This document shows positions 23,469-34,860 of a stretch of DNA of 64,000 nt, one piece after another. A program made the position numbers and the translations under genes. The stretch is taken from the NCBI GenBank assembly GCA_012656075.1, contig JAAKBF010000109.1, positions 1 through 64,000 on the forward strand, given 5' to 3'. The stretch comes from Phytophthora hibernalis. Taxonomy: Eukaryota; Oomycota; Peronosporomycetes; Peronosporales; Peronosporaceae. The notes under the pieces are model-generated. The model had not been told where the DNA came from. It saw nothing but the letters and a program-made list of their open reading frames with translations, and did not search any database. Within the stretch, counting starts at the first letter, position 1. Every line of letters starts with the position of its first letter.

Positions 23469-24362
23469 ATGGCGGACTCTGCGTACTCGTTCAGTCTCAC
23501 GACCTTCAACCCGTCGGGCAAGCTGCTGCAGATCGAATACGCGCTCAACGCCGTGAACACGGGCGGCAAGACGTCGCTGGGCATCCGCTGTACGTCGAAA
23601 TTCCGGTTAAAAGACGCATTTTTCGTGTTTTAACGTGGATTTTCGTGCTTTTTAGGCAAAAATGGCGTTGTTATCGCCACGGAAAAGAAACTACCGACCA
23701 TTCTAGTGGACGAGGACTCCCACAAGAAGATCGCACTGCTGTCTGAGCCCGCGGGCATCGTGTACAGCGGCTTGGGCCCCGACTACCGCGTGCTGGTGCG
23801 CAAGGCCCGCAAGAAGGCGCAGAGCTACTTCCAGAAGTACAAGGAGCACGCACCCGCCGCCATTTTGGTGCGCGAGATCGCGGCCGTCATGCAGGAGTTC
23901 ACTCAGTCTGGTGGGGTGCGTCCTTTCGGCGTGTCCATCCTGTACGCGGGCTACGATGACGACGGCCCGCAGCTGTATCAGATCGACCCGTCCGGAGCCT
24001 ACTTTGGCTGGAAGGCCACGGCTATTGGCAAGGACTCGGTCAGCGCCAAGACGTTCCTCGAACGGGTACGTGGAGATGGAGGGTTGGTTGGAGTTGGAAG
24101 CTGATTTTTGTTGTGATGTTGACAGCGTTACAATGATGACTTGGAGATTGAGGATGCCATTCACACGGCATTGCTGACTCTCCGTGAAGGATTTGAAGGA
24201 GAGGTGGGTATTGGGAGTTTGGTGGTGTGTTGGTGCTTGAATACTGATGTTTCGTTGTAGATGGATGAGACCAACATTGAGGTGGGCATCATCAAGGAGG
24301 ACAAGAAGTTCCACGTGCTGACGCCCGCCGAGGTGAAGGACTACCTGGAGCAGGCGGAATAA
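23469..24362 (+). CDS. PSMA2: 20S proteasome subunit alpha type-2
   Basis: Four exons: 23469-23589, 23656-24065, 24126-24203, 24261-24362; together 711 nt, 236 aa, no frame errors. The N-terminus MADSAYSFSLTTFNPSGKL is the alpha-subunit signature that gates the core particle, and LQIEYALNAV is the alpha-type H0 helix. Other conserved strings are KNGVVIATEKK, GPDYRVLVRKARK, RPFGVSILYAGYD and DETNIEVGII; the last two identify alpha2 among the seven alpha subunits. The protein forms part of the outer ring of the 20S proteasome in cytosol and nucleus. Introns are 57-66 nt. This is the cleanest gene in the window and useful as a splice reference. Confidence 0.96.
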
Positions 24363-24606
24363 GCTCGATGACAAAAATTGCAGCGTCGACCGACACCTTG
24401 TTTTTGATGGTTCAGCGCTGCGCTGGAGGCAACTGTGCCATTTGTGACGCGGTTGCTCTGGCAAAGTACATGCGAGACAGGGATTCATGCGGCTGCAGTA
24501 ATAACACCGACGCAATAAAGAAGAACACAATGGAGCGAACCTTGTTTCAGCGGGCAACCAATTGTTGATGGCGCTCGGAAGCCTACCGGTAGGTGTTGTA
24601 GGGAGT

Positions 24607-25861
24607 CTAATCGCTCAATGGAGCTTGGTGAAAGGCAACGCCTGCAGCCTGACCGCCCAAGTGGCCCACACAGTCAACACGCAGACTGCGCTGGAAGGCT
24701 GCACCGACGATGTTGAGAGCGGTGTAAAGCTGCAGCATCTGTGTTGATGTCATGTCAAAGAGCCCGTAGAGCAGAAGCTGCAAGAAGATCGCAATGTCAG
24801 CGATGTTGAGGCAAATTCACAAAAGAAAGTAAAACATACCCGCTGGTCAGGAAATAGGAGGCATGAAACAGTGAAGACAGCCGACACAGCACCACTTGCA
24901 CCAATAGAGAACACTGCGAACAGACAAACTTGTTAGACTATGTGCCTCAATTCCCCAAAGTTGGACACGATTCACCACTTACCACCTCCGTTGCCGCGGA
25001 GCTTGGAAACCAATGCACTCAGCGCAGACGACGTGGCAGCCGAAGTGAAGTACAGTGCCATGAATTTCTCAATCGTCATCAATTCCGGACCCCTGTTGAA
25101 ACTGTAATAGTTCTCCTTTACGAACCCTGCAACCCTCGAATTCGCCACTGCTCGATTGTACCACGCTCCCGAATTGTTGTTACTCGGCGCCAACACGTGG
25201 GGTCCGAACTCCCACAGCATGAACATGTTGATACCAAAGTGCGGGAACGTGATGTGACTGAACGCAGAAGTCAACAAGGTATGGAACCGTTTCCCATACA
25301 CCACCGCGTCGTACGAACTGGCGAAATGTCTCCACATAAATTGGTGCAGTCTCGCATTCCGGAACGACACTCGCCATAGTCCAAACACCAGCGTATTAGC
25401 TGCAATCAACGATGCCACCGCTTTCTTGTTATTGTCTTCATACCACTACAAAACATCCCAAAATCTCTTTAGCTATAAGCTTATCCCAAAACCCAATCAT
25501 CCAAAAATCCGTACCGAATCGTCCAATTGTCCATTTCCACGATAAAACAGTTCGTTGGCGTCTCCATACAAATTCGTAATGAATCCCTTCAAGTCCCCAC
25601 TTTCCTCCTGCTTATTGACCAATGAAGTGACGACGATTCCGCCAGATACGAGCCCCATACTCGCCGTTATAAGGCGGTCATGACGACCGGCGCGATTGAA
25701 TAACAGCGTTTTCTGCTGATACTGACGCGTCAGAGCGCGCAATTCGGTACCACGAGCTGTCAGAGTGTCCACATGGGACGTCCGCAGTAGAACATCGCTG
25801 CGAAAGCGACCGGGGAGGCCAACGGCCGAGATCCGCGCAGCCCTCGAGCAACCTGAATCAT
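24607..25861 (-). CDS. Rhomboid intramembrane serine protease, mitochondrial (PARL/Pcp1-like)
   Basis: Exons about 25861-25515, 25445-24983, 24913-24840 and 24777-24607, with GT/AG introns. The N-terminus MIQVARGLRGSRPLASPV is Arg-rich without acids, typical of a mitochondrial presequence. One base is missing at the GGG run 25775-25777. The rhomboid core includes HITFPHFGINMFMLWEFG, the catalytic serine in GASGAVSAVF, and the catalytic histidine in GHLGGQAAG near the C-terminus; together these are the Ser-His dyad. By homology it would cleave transmembrane substrates in the inner mitochondrial membrane. The stop is at 24607. A TACCGGTA palindrome lies just beyond it at 24584. Confidence 0.88.
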
Positions 25862-26054
25862 CCAGTTCTGGAAAATGAAATGCCGGATAAAATAAAATAA
25901 AATTGGGTTGGATAAAACTCGGATATGAAATATTACCGGTATCTGGATCAAACCGACATGGCTACACTTGAACCTCTCGACCATCATGACTACCAAACCA
26001 CTATACATCATGTCCATCACTTGGTTGCCTTTTTCATTCCGCACTGCAATTCCA

Positions 26055-26070
26055 ACTCATTCCGCATTCC
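26055..26070 (+). promoter_or_regulatory. Inr-like core promoter element of the GBP-like gene
   Basis: ACTCATTCCGCATTCC matches 13 of 16 positions of the Phytophthora consensus GCTCATTYYNCAWTTT and ends 9 bp before the chosen ATG. It favours start codon 26079 over the upstream ATG at 25968. Confidence 0.45.
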
Positions 26071-26078
26071 GCACTGCG

Positions 26079-28492
26079 ATGAAGACCATCACTCCTGCAT
26101 TGTCGGCGCCGCTGCCCTTCGTAACACTAAGCGACGATGGCGCGTTTGAAGTCGCGCCCGAGGCCGTCGCGTACCTGCAGCAGATCCGTGGGGACATTGC
26201 CGTGGTGGCTATTGCGGGTCTGTACCGTACGGGCAAGTCGTACCTGTTGAACCTGCTGCTGGGCCGTGACCAGGAGAGCGACATGTTCGACGTGGGGGCC
26301 ACCGTCAACGCCTGTACCAAGGGAATCTGGATCTGGGGCCAACCTGCAGCCAATCAGAGACGCCACCCGGCCTTTAAACACCTTAGTTCAAACACCACCA
26401 TCGTGTTCATGGACACGGAGGGTCTGGGGTCCACCCAGCGCTCCCAGACCCAGGACACGAGGATCTTCGCCTTGGCTTTGCTTCTCTCTTCTATGTTCAT
26501 CTACAACAGCAGAGGAGTGATCGACGCCAGTGCTATTGAGGACTTGTCGTTGGTGGTGAACTTGACCAAGTACATCCAAGCTAAGGCCCATGCTGACGAG
26601 ACAGCGGACGGAAGTGATCTGTCCGTGTTTTTCCCGGACTTTTGTGGGTCGTGAGAGATTTCACGCTCCAATTGCAGGAAGAAGGCAAGCAAGTGACGTC
26701 CAGAGACTATTTTGAAAGTGCGTTGAAGCAGCAACCACCTTTGACGGACGAGGTGGTGCAGAAAAACAGGATTCGGTCCTTACTGGCGACGTTTTTCCCG
26801 TCCAGAGACTGTGTGACCATGATCCGTCCACTTAGCGACGAAGCGCTACTGAGAGACTTGATTAGACAGCCGTTTGAGTCGCTGAGACCCGAGTTCCGGA
26901 AACAAATGGACGTGCTGAGGAATAAAGTGGCGACCCTGCTGAAACCCAAGACCATGATGGCCAAGGTGCTGAACGGCCCGATGCTGGTGTCGTTGACGGA
27001 GAACTACGTTGCAGCTTTCAATAGTGGATCGAGTCCAGTGATTACGTCGGTGTGGGATCGAGTGCTAGAGTCGCAATGTGACCAGGCGCTGGAGTCAGCC
27101 AAACAGGTTTTTCAAACGTCCATGGAGATTACTATCGCCGAAAAATGAGTACGTTTTGCATGATTGATGAACTTCAGAGACTAATATCAACCGCAACTGT
27201 GCAGGCCCAGTGATGGTGAATGGAGCAATGAGGCCAAGTCCATTGGAAGATGCTGAGTTGGCTACTATCTATGAAGCAGCACGTGGTGTTGCGGAAAAGA
27301 GCTTGTGCAGGAAGATATCGCGTCATTTTCGTCCATTGAAGCTTATTTGCTCCAGTTATCAGAGTATACGCTTGAATTTCTGCAGAACAAGTACGTCAAA
27401 AATGATGCAGCTTCGACTTCCTACAACAAGGCGTTGATCCAGGAGTTGTACAAACGAAAAGTGGAGTCACTTGACGACCCAGCATCGGTTGCTGAGAATG
27501 GAGGCCAATTATTGCACGATCAACTGGCAGTTTCTGGAGACATGCTGGACACGTTGATGGTACAATACAAATCGCGAGCATTGGGTCCTAGCAAAAGCTC
27601 TGTCCTGAACACTGTTCTCATCGAAAAGATCGTGGAGGGCATTTTTGAGTGGGGGTCGATGGTGAAAACGTTCTTTCGGTCGAACCAGTCCGAGTTGGTT
27701 AGTGAAATTGCGTCTGCTCAACAGAGCTTGCGATCAGTCGAGGCGAAAGTCCTTGCAGCACAGGAAATGCTGAGCCAACAGAAAGAATCTTATGAGAAGG
27801 CAGTCCAGTCAATCCTTGAACGAATTTCTAGCGAGCGAGAAACGCTTCGTGAGGAGATCCAGAGCAAACAGACAGAAATTGATCGATCGAACTTGCAAGT
27901 CGAGCGATTGTGTGCGCTTAATAAGGAGGCTCTTGGCCAGTTAGATACGCAAATTCAGGAAGCTAAGAACGAGCGGAACCGACTGGAGTCTGACGTTCGA
28001 GACGCTGAAACTCGCCGTGAGAGCGAACGACAAGAAACTCAGCGTCAGCTTGTTGAGAACGAGCTCAACTTTCACAATGAAGAGAAGGGTTTGCTTCAAG
28101 GTCAGCAGCAGTTTCTGCAGAAGGTCCTCGAGTTGGAACGTCAGATCGGTGAACAAGATACGGACCATATTGAAGAGCTCTACCGTATCGAGAAGGAAAA
28201 CCAGGAAGACATCTCGCAGCTTACTCTACAGAATCAAGACGAGCAGGAAGCACTGAAGGAGAGTGCGATTCAGGTGCTGCCATTCTTGTAACTTGTGCTG
28301 AATGCGTGAGAAACTAATTTGTTGCATTTTTTCCAGGAAATTCGTGCATTGAAAAACGAGCAAGAGAATGAGCTTGGAGCTCTTCAAAGCGACCTGGAAG
28401 AAAAGAAAACACTCGTGGTTTCTCTTCGCGAGCAGCTAGGGCAGAAAGAAGCTGAATCTGCGAAAAGAAGAGAGGAATGCGTTATCCAGTAA
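26079..28492 (+). CDS. Guanylate-binding-protein-like large GTPase with long coiled coil
   Basis: Dynamin-superfamily GTPase of the GBP type. The P-loop GLYRTGKSYLLN lies about 50 residues in, the switch-II motif is MDTEGLGS, and the GBP-type base-specificity motif is VVRDFTLQ. An alpha-helical middle region follows, then a long heptad-rich coiled coil (27700-28480) with many Glu/Gln/Arg. Frame breaks at 26638 (TTTT), 27143 (AAAAA) and 27296 (AAAA) each vanish on adding one base. Introns: about 27150-27204 and 28274-28336. The last exon ends REECVIQ, stop at 28490. No C-terminal CaaX is visible. GBP relatives remodel membranes or vesicles; the role in this organism is unknown. Confidence 0.87.
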
Positions 28493-28806
28493 CAGCGAAA
28501 AGAGATCAGCTGTTCATCATTATTGCCCCCAGGCCTTGGGCATTCCCAACATATAAGTTGTATTGCGGCTATCACTTGTTGCATAGCAAATCTAGGTACT
28601 ATAACACGCTGAAGTTGCGGAAATTTTTAGTGGCTCATCTACCAAGGCACACAAGGTCAGTATTTTAGGTGTCACAATCAGACCAACACGTTTGCAAACT
28701 GCAGTAGAATTCAAAAGCAGGTGCCTGGGAGGACACTCCCAATCTTTCTCTCTCATGTTCACTAATGTGACACTTAATTGCGCTACGGTGCTTTGCAATG
28801 CATCCT
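28493..28806. other. Short gap, no gene
   Basis: Between the convergent GTPase gene and the trehalose-synthase pseudogene. Nothing recognised. Confidence 0.4.
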
Positions 28807-30284
28807 CTAGGTACTTTCACCCCAGAAACTGGCAGTGTGAGTTTTCACGTAGCGATAAAGGATGGCTTGGCGGTATTCGCGATCCATAACCGGGAGTTCT
28901 AGATCATATTCTAGCGCCTTTGCCATGCCAGTGGTGTTCCATGGGTTTACTCGGATAGCACCTGATAGCGCTTGGGTACTGCCAGCAAACTCTCTCAAAA
29001 TGAGGACACCTGGGCCTTCGCGATGCGGATCACATGACTGACTCTGACACATAACATATTCATGGATCACGAGGTCGAATGGAGGTCACAAGACATACAC
29101 CGGCCAAATTGAAGAGCGCAACGAGTTCGCTGGGGCTACGGAGCGGTGAATATAATGCACAGGCGAGTAAATGTTCCAAACCGTACGTTAATTCGTCCGA
29201 CCATCTCGTTCACACGCGCTGCTAAGTGTTGGTACTCCTGCACTCCCGTTCGAGACGGCACACCGATCTGAATGAGAACGACATCCTTGCACTGCTCTGG
29301 GTGCAGAGAAAGAAACCGTTCCATCGCCAACAGCTTGTGCGGTATGCCCTTGATGTAGTCCATTCGATCCACGCCAATGATGACCTCACACACGACGAAC
29401 TTCGTGGTGAGCTCTTGAATTCTTTTCTGCGTGACGTCCAATTTCAGGATATCTTCAAAGTGGTCCGGATTAATGCCAATAGGAAATACGCCTACAGCCG
29501 AAAATGACCGCCCTGCCCAACGCCTTTCGGGCTCCTGGAGCACGTGCACAGGCAGCAATAACGTGGCGGGCGTAATCGTATGTGTGGAATCCCAGTAGAT
29601 CAGCACCTAAAAGCCCTTCATCCGATACATTTCAGCAGTGGGAACCACCCAATCGTGCAGTGCGGATGGCGCGATCGTAGCAATGAAGGTAGCATCATCA
29701 AATGGTAGTCATGCACCCACACAAAGTCTCTTTCCCTATACACTTGATTCACTGCGTGTGCGAAGCGCCTGTTAGCCAGCTTGTAAGCGTCCCATTGCCG
29801 AAAGTCGAACTCCTTTTCACTGTCTGGACGGAAAAACTGCAGCGGCACGTAATGGAAGATCGGCCACAGGATATCATTGCTAAAATCGTTGTAGTACCGC
29901 GCAGCAATCTCCTTGGACAAGAACACCGGCACACAATAGGGGTTAAACCCCTACCGGTAGCCAGTTTCTCGCGCACTTTGTTCTGCTCGTCATGCGGGAT
30001 CTCCTCACCGAGCCACCCAATCCAAATGAATGGCACCTGATCTCGAATACCATTTAATGGCGTCACAAGTCTTCCTGAGCTCATCGAGAAGCTCCATTCC
30101 CCGTCGCTTCATTGCGTCGTACGGAGATCGGCAGTCGACTCGACACCATGATGAGTCGATGGCGTGCATCCATCATAGACGGCACGATCTCCTCCTGTGG
30201 TTTGTCCGTCTGGGTCTGCGCCATGGACAATTGGCGTTGTAGCTCCTGAATATTCGCCAAAAGCTCCTGTTCCCTCGCATTCAT
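28807..30284 (-). pseudogene. Trehalose-6-phosphate synthase (GT20) pseudogene
   Basis: From 30284 downward: a coiled N-terminus, RLIMVSSRLPISVRR (entry motif of GT20), IWIGWLGEEIP, VWVHDYHLMMLPSLLR, then VGVFPIGINPDHF, GVDRMDYIKGIPHKLLAMERF, IQIGVPSRTG and finally EFAGSTQALSGAIRVNPWNT. Functional enzymes join UDP-glucose and glucose-6-phosphate. Unlike other genes here the damage is larger than single bases: the HTPFP segment after GWF is gone (near 29640), the following REEIL stretch is mostly gone, a stop follows FGTF, and the usual C-terminal trehalose-phosphatase half is missing. The donor and acceptor sites are therefore incomplete and the gene is very probably dead. Confidence 0.75.
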
Positions 30285-30680
30285 CTCTACCTCCTCTGCT
30301 TGTGCAGATGACCCGACATATCATCATTCATGACGTTCAAAGTCGATTGGTGAGGTCTATGAGGCGAGTTAGAGAGAGAAATTCGACAGTGACGAGAAAG
30401 CGGAGAAGAAGGAGCACAAGATGCAGCAGTTAGGTATACGAGAAAAGCGGAGGTGCACTCAAATGTGAAGATCTACGAGTCCAATTGTGATGTCGTCTTC
30501 GAAATGACCTGCCACAACTAATTAAAATGCTATGCGACAGAATTATCAGTTACTGGAGGAAAGGAAAGTATCCAACTTTTTATCGGATATTGCAGGATTA
30601 TCAGGTTAGATAAAACTCAGCTTTACTTGCTGACAAATCGACCTTGTAAGCGGGTTCCAGTTCTTCTCTCTCTGTGCATC
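30285..30680. other. Intergenic region upstream of the myotubularin gene
   Basis: No gene. A/T-rich around 30520-30600. Presumed promoter of the gene at 30681. Confidence 0.35.
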
Positions 30681-33600
30681 ATGCAGCCCGCGCCCCGCGT
30701 CCGCGTGCGGCCCACGGACGCGCGTCAGCCTCTGCCAGTGTCTCCCGTCGTCACGGTCTCCAGTTCGTCCCCGCGCGTGCCACAGCTGCATCTGGAGCCA
30801 AGACCCAAGACCAAGACCCAAACCCAGACCCAACCCAGACCCGCCCTCAAGCAGTACCGTCACCACCGCCATAATGAAACACACCGGCGTAACGTCGTGG
30901 CGTGGGTCCCCGACAGTCTAGCAGAGAAATGCTACAATTGCCAGGCTTCTTTCAACCTCATGCTGAGACGACACCACTGTCGTCGCTGTGGAAATGTTTT
31001 TGTGATGCCTGTTCTTCTGCTCGGATGCCTCTGGTCAATTCCGGATTTTTGCACCTGTTCGAGTGTGTCAAAAATGTTCTTTAGCTGCTAAGAAAGCCCA
31101 TGCCAAAATGGTGCAGGACCGGCAGAAAGCGAGAAATTTCCAGCCCAGACGACACAGTGACACGGCAGATCGAGAACGAGAAGATACAAAGGGATTTTTC
31201 TTTTCTTCTGCAAATGGAGCGAGAGATCGACAATGGGCGTCGAAATCTCACAATAACACGAGAAATGGACGGAGTGGCTCCGCGGCGGATTTAGGATACA
31301 GACCGTCGACTTTGGGAACTTATTTGGGGGATTCGAGTCTTGGGAGTGACATAATGGAAGGAGGGATCATCACGTCTAATGGACGGAGACATATCCCCAT
31401 GTCAACCTCACCTCCGTTTACGAGAGGAGCGAATAGTTGGAGTTACAGTGAACGGGAACGAACGGGTAGTGAAGATACGGATTATGCTGGTGGACCCAAC
31501 AGCGATGGATTTCTGCAGACACTGCCCGGGGAAGCGGTGCTGGTGAGGAATGACAATGTTCGTGTACGGTTCATTAGTCGATTGGAACATGTAGGGAGAC
31601 TGTACGTGACCAACTACCGACTTGTATTCAGCCCGGCACCCGACGGGATTTTGAATGGTGAAGTTATCATGCAAGGCGCAAATGTTAATTTACGTGAAGA
31701 CGAGCTACCATATGCGAGTGATTTGCAAACGGAGTCGCTGGTAGCATACCAGGCAATTCCGCTGGTATCGATCGAACGTGTGAAGCGCAAAGAGATGGTG
31801 GAGACTGATAGTGGACTGCTCGAGGTAGCCTGTAAGGATTTTCGACGTCTGCAGTTTGTATTTGAAGGTTTGGTATCGAAACAAACGTTCAGCCAATTCG
31901 ACCGCACATACTCCCTGGTGCGGATGCACGCGCTGGGCGAGCCGGAGGGCAAAGTAGACGAGTTTGCCAAGTTTTCACTGGAAAGGATTGATGGCGTCAA
32001 TGGTGCTGTGGATGGCTGGAGGGTTTATGACGCTGTAGCTGAATTCCAGCGTATGGGTTTTTCGTCGACCAATCGATGGCGGCTGAGCTACATCAACGAT
32101 CAGTATGAGATGTGCCCGACTTACCCGTCCATTTTAGCCGTACCAGCATCTGTCTCTGATAGCGTTCTTGCGGTAGCATCCAAATTTCGCTCTAAAGGCC
32201 GCATTCCAGTGCTCTCATGGCGCGACCGTCAAACAGGTGCTGTGATCTGTCGTAGCAGTCAACCGCTTGTTGGGCTCAGTCAAAAGCAATGCGACAAGGA
32301 CGTATTCTTGATCCAGGCGATTGCAGCGACCAATCCTTCCTCCACCAAACTGGTGATCATCGATGCGCGGCCCTGGAAGAACGCAGTAGCACAGAAAACC
32401 GTTGGGCGTGCTGGGTACGAGCTAACAGAGCAGTACGAAACTCGACACGCCACAGCCTCGTTAAAGTATGCCGACATGGTGGCATCGGAACAGAACGCAG
32501 CAGCCGCAGCTGCAATATCTGCAGGAGCTACGGCGACACCCTTTACTGGAGGTACGACTGTGACATCCATCAACGGGGATACGAATGAGTACAGTGCTTG
32601 GAACGACCGTGATGGGCAAGGGCAGATATTGGAGACGATGGAGTCGTCATTAGTTCTCACGGAATGCAAACTGATTTTCATGGGTATCGAAAACATCCAC
32701 ACGATGCGCAAAAGTTACCACAAACTGATGGATTTGTGCACCACGAAGCAGAGCAACGACAAGTGGCTGGACCAATTGGCCTCGACCCACTGGATTGGTC
32801 ACATTTCTCGCATTCTGGATTCGGCTGTTGAAATTGTGCGTATCGTTAAGGAGCAGAAATCGAGTGTTCTGATTCACTGCAGCGATGGTTGGGATAGAAC
32901 GGCTCAGCTCACAGCTTTGGCAGAACTGTTGATAGACCCATACTTTCGAACCATAACAGGCTTCGAAATACTTATTGAGAAGGAGTGGTGCAGCTACGGC
33001 CACAAATTTCGAGACCGCACAGGACACGGAGCTGGCAACAACTCGAACGAAACCTCTCCGGTATTCTTACAATGGATTGACTGCGTGTGGCAGGTCATGG
33101 CCCAATATCCGAGCGCTTTTGAATTCAACGAGCGATACCTCATGCTAATCCTCGACCACTTGTACTCCTGTCGGTTTGGTACGTTCCTGTATGATTCTCA
33201 GCGAGAGCGGGTGGAAGAGGAAGCTCGTCACCCGACGCAGTCACTGTGGTCGTTTCTTAGCACCCTGGATCGCTCACTTGTGCAGAACCCTTTCTACCAA
33301 CAGCAGAATGCGCCATGTATAAAATGGAAGGCAAGCGTCACCGCAACACGCCAATGCTTTGAGAGGTCGTTGGGAGGGGAATACGACGAGTCTCCCTCTT
33401 GATTCCACACATGACTCACAATGACTGCGATGTTCACTCATTGGATGTGTATTACGATTATGGGAAGGCCAGGAGAGTTTTTGAGTCGTCGGATAGCTCT
33501 TCTGGCTGTTCTAACCCCGCGTCAATGACATTTGGTAGCACGGTTGCTGTCGCCTCATCACCAGCGGACTCGAAACATGACGCGACAGATGCAGAGGTCA

Positions 33601-34559
33601 CTACAGCCTTAGAATCTACGCATGATCACCTTGCGCGTGAAGTAGAGCGCCGCCGCATCTACAGCAACGACTCACTGCTTAGTGGCGAAGATTTCGATAG
33701 CTGGGATGCTGACAGTGATTCGGATATGATGCTTGCGCAACCATCTTGCTTTCATAGACTTGTACGCGATCTGGATTCCGGGTTCTCGTTTCCACAACGG
33801 CTAGACGCCTCTGCGTTATCCAGTTTCCCGTCTTCGCCAGCACTTGCGCCTCGTTCCCGATCTTTCTTCTTCGGATGTAACGAAGATAGTGGCATTGGTC
33901 TGAGGCCGTCGACTCCGAAGTCGCGCTCATCGCTTACGTCACTTTTCATGCCTGTAGTTGACCGCCCACCGTTGTCTTCGGACGGATTGTGGAATACGTC
34001 CGATACAGATGCCATATCGGAGGGTGACGAGATAGGTCGTTATGGAGCTCTCGCGTCCTGCGAGGATGTAATCGTACCAGCATGCTCCATGAAGTCGCTC
34101 AAGTTCTGGGCGCACTATTATCTGCGGTGGGATCCCGCTAGCCACTTTGACCGAGACGGAAGTGTTGAAATTGAGACACTGCACCTTGATCTGCTGACGC
34201 GACTAGAAGCATTGACGAAACGTATCCACACAATTCAGGACGAAGAAGCCGAAAATTGGGAACGCAAGGCCCAGCCCCAATTCGATGACGTGCCAGGCCT
34301 TCGTATTGATGAGAGTCCTTCAACTAGTTTATCGTCGCCGAGAAAGTCACCACGCCGCGAGCGAATAGCAACCTCAGAAGGAAGCGTGTCTTCTCCTGGT
34401 TCGGTGCTTATTAATAGTGCAGCCGGTGAATGGACGCTTGAAAAGCAAATTGCTGAGTTAAAGGAGCAGAGACGACGTAGTCTCGACGAAGTAGAAGCAA
34501 AGTTTCAGGAGCAGCTTACTCGATTGCTTCAGGGGAACTCGCCAGCTGAAGCGGTTTAA
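30681..34559 (+). CDS. FYVE-GRAM-myotubularin phosphoinositide 3-phosphatase
   Basis: About 1290 aa in one gene. A Pro/Gln/Thr-rich N-terminus is followed by a classical FYVE finger (WVPDSLAEKCYNC, RRHHCRRCG) at about 30900-31090. Then come a GRAM/PH-like domain (VRVRFISRLEHVGRLYVTNYR) at 31540-31880 and the myotubularin phosphatase (32000-33350) with the intact CX5R loop HCSDGWDRTAQ near 32875. The tail is Ser-rich, contains MKSLKFWAHYYLRWDP (a myotubularin C-terminal motif) and ends in a coiled coil. Single bases are missing at 30997-31001, 31054 and 33397-33400; the last one joins the tail to the phosphatase. Predicted to bind PI3P membranes and hydrolyse PI3P/PI(3,5)P2 on endosomes. Confidence 0.88.
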
Positions 34560-34784
34560 AAAGAATTAAAGAAATTGAGAACACCGAACCAGCTTAAATC
34601 CGGTTTAACCGGCAAAGTAGCGGGGCCGAAAATGTAATTGAATACTTCGAAGTACAGAAATCACTCCTTCTTCTGATATCTAAATTTATTATATCGCCTT
34701 ATTAGGGGTATGAATTTTAAGGAGGATTTAGCATCTCTACAAAGAAAAATATAAATCGGTTTTGCAAGGGTATTCGTAAACCTG
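34560..34784. other. AT-rich spacer downstream of the myotubularin gene
   Basis: About 225 bp of AT-rich sequence, probably the 3' UTR and terminator region. No conserved signal picked out. Confidence 0.35.
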
Positions 34785-34847
34785 GTGTCAGAAGTGGGAG
34801 TCCCACTTCTGACACACCAACCGCTCCAGTGGGCCACTGGAGCGGTT
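34785..34847. repeat. Two adjacent perfect hairpins
   Basis: Hairpin 1: 15-nt arms 34785-34799 and 34801-34815 (GTGTCAGAAGTGGGA) with a one-base loop. Hairpin 2: 14-nt arms 34819-34832 and 34834-34847 (AACCGCTCCAGTGG), also with a one-base loop. Eleven bases after hairpin 2 comes CTAG (34859-34862), which resembles the hairpin-plus-CTRR 3' end of a Helitron. Confidence 0.6.
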
Positions 34848-34860
34848 CTGTATGATCACT

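Noticed and set aside
25968..26078. Earlier ATG for the GBP-like gene
   Set aside because: The Inr-like element at 26055 and the low-complexity sequence before 26079 make the later start more likely.
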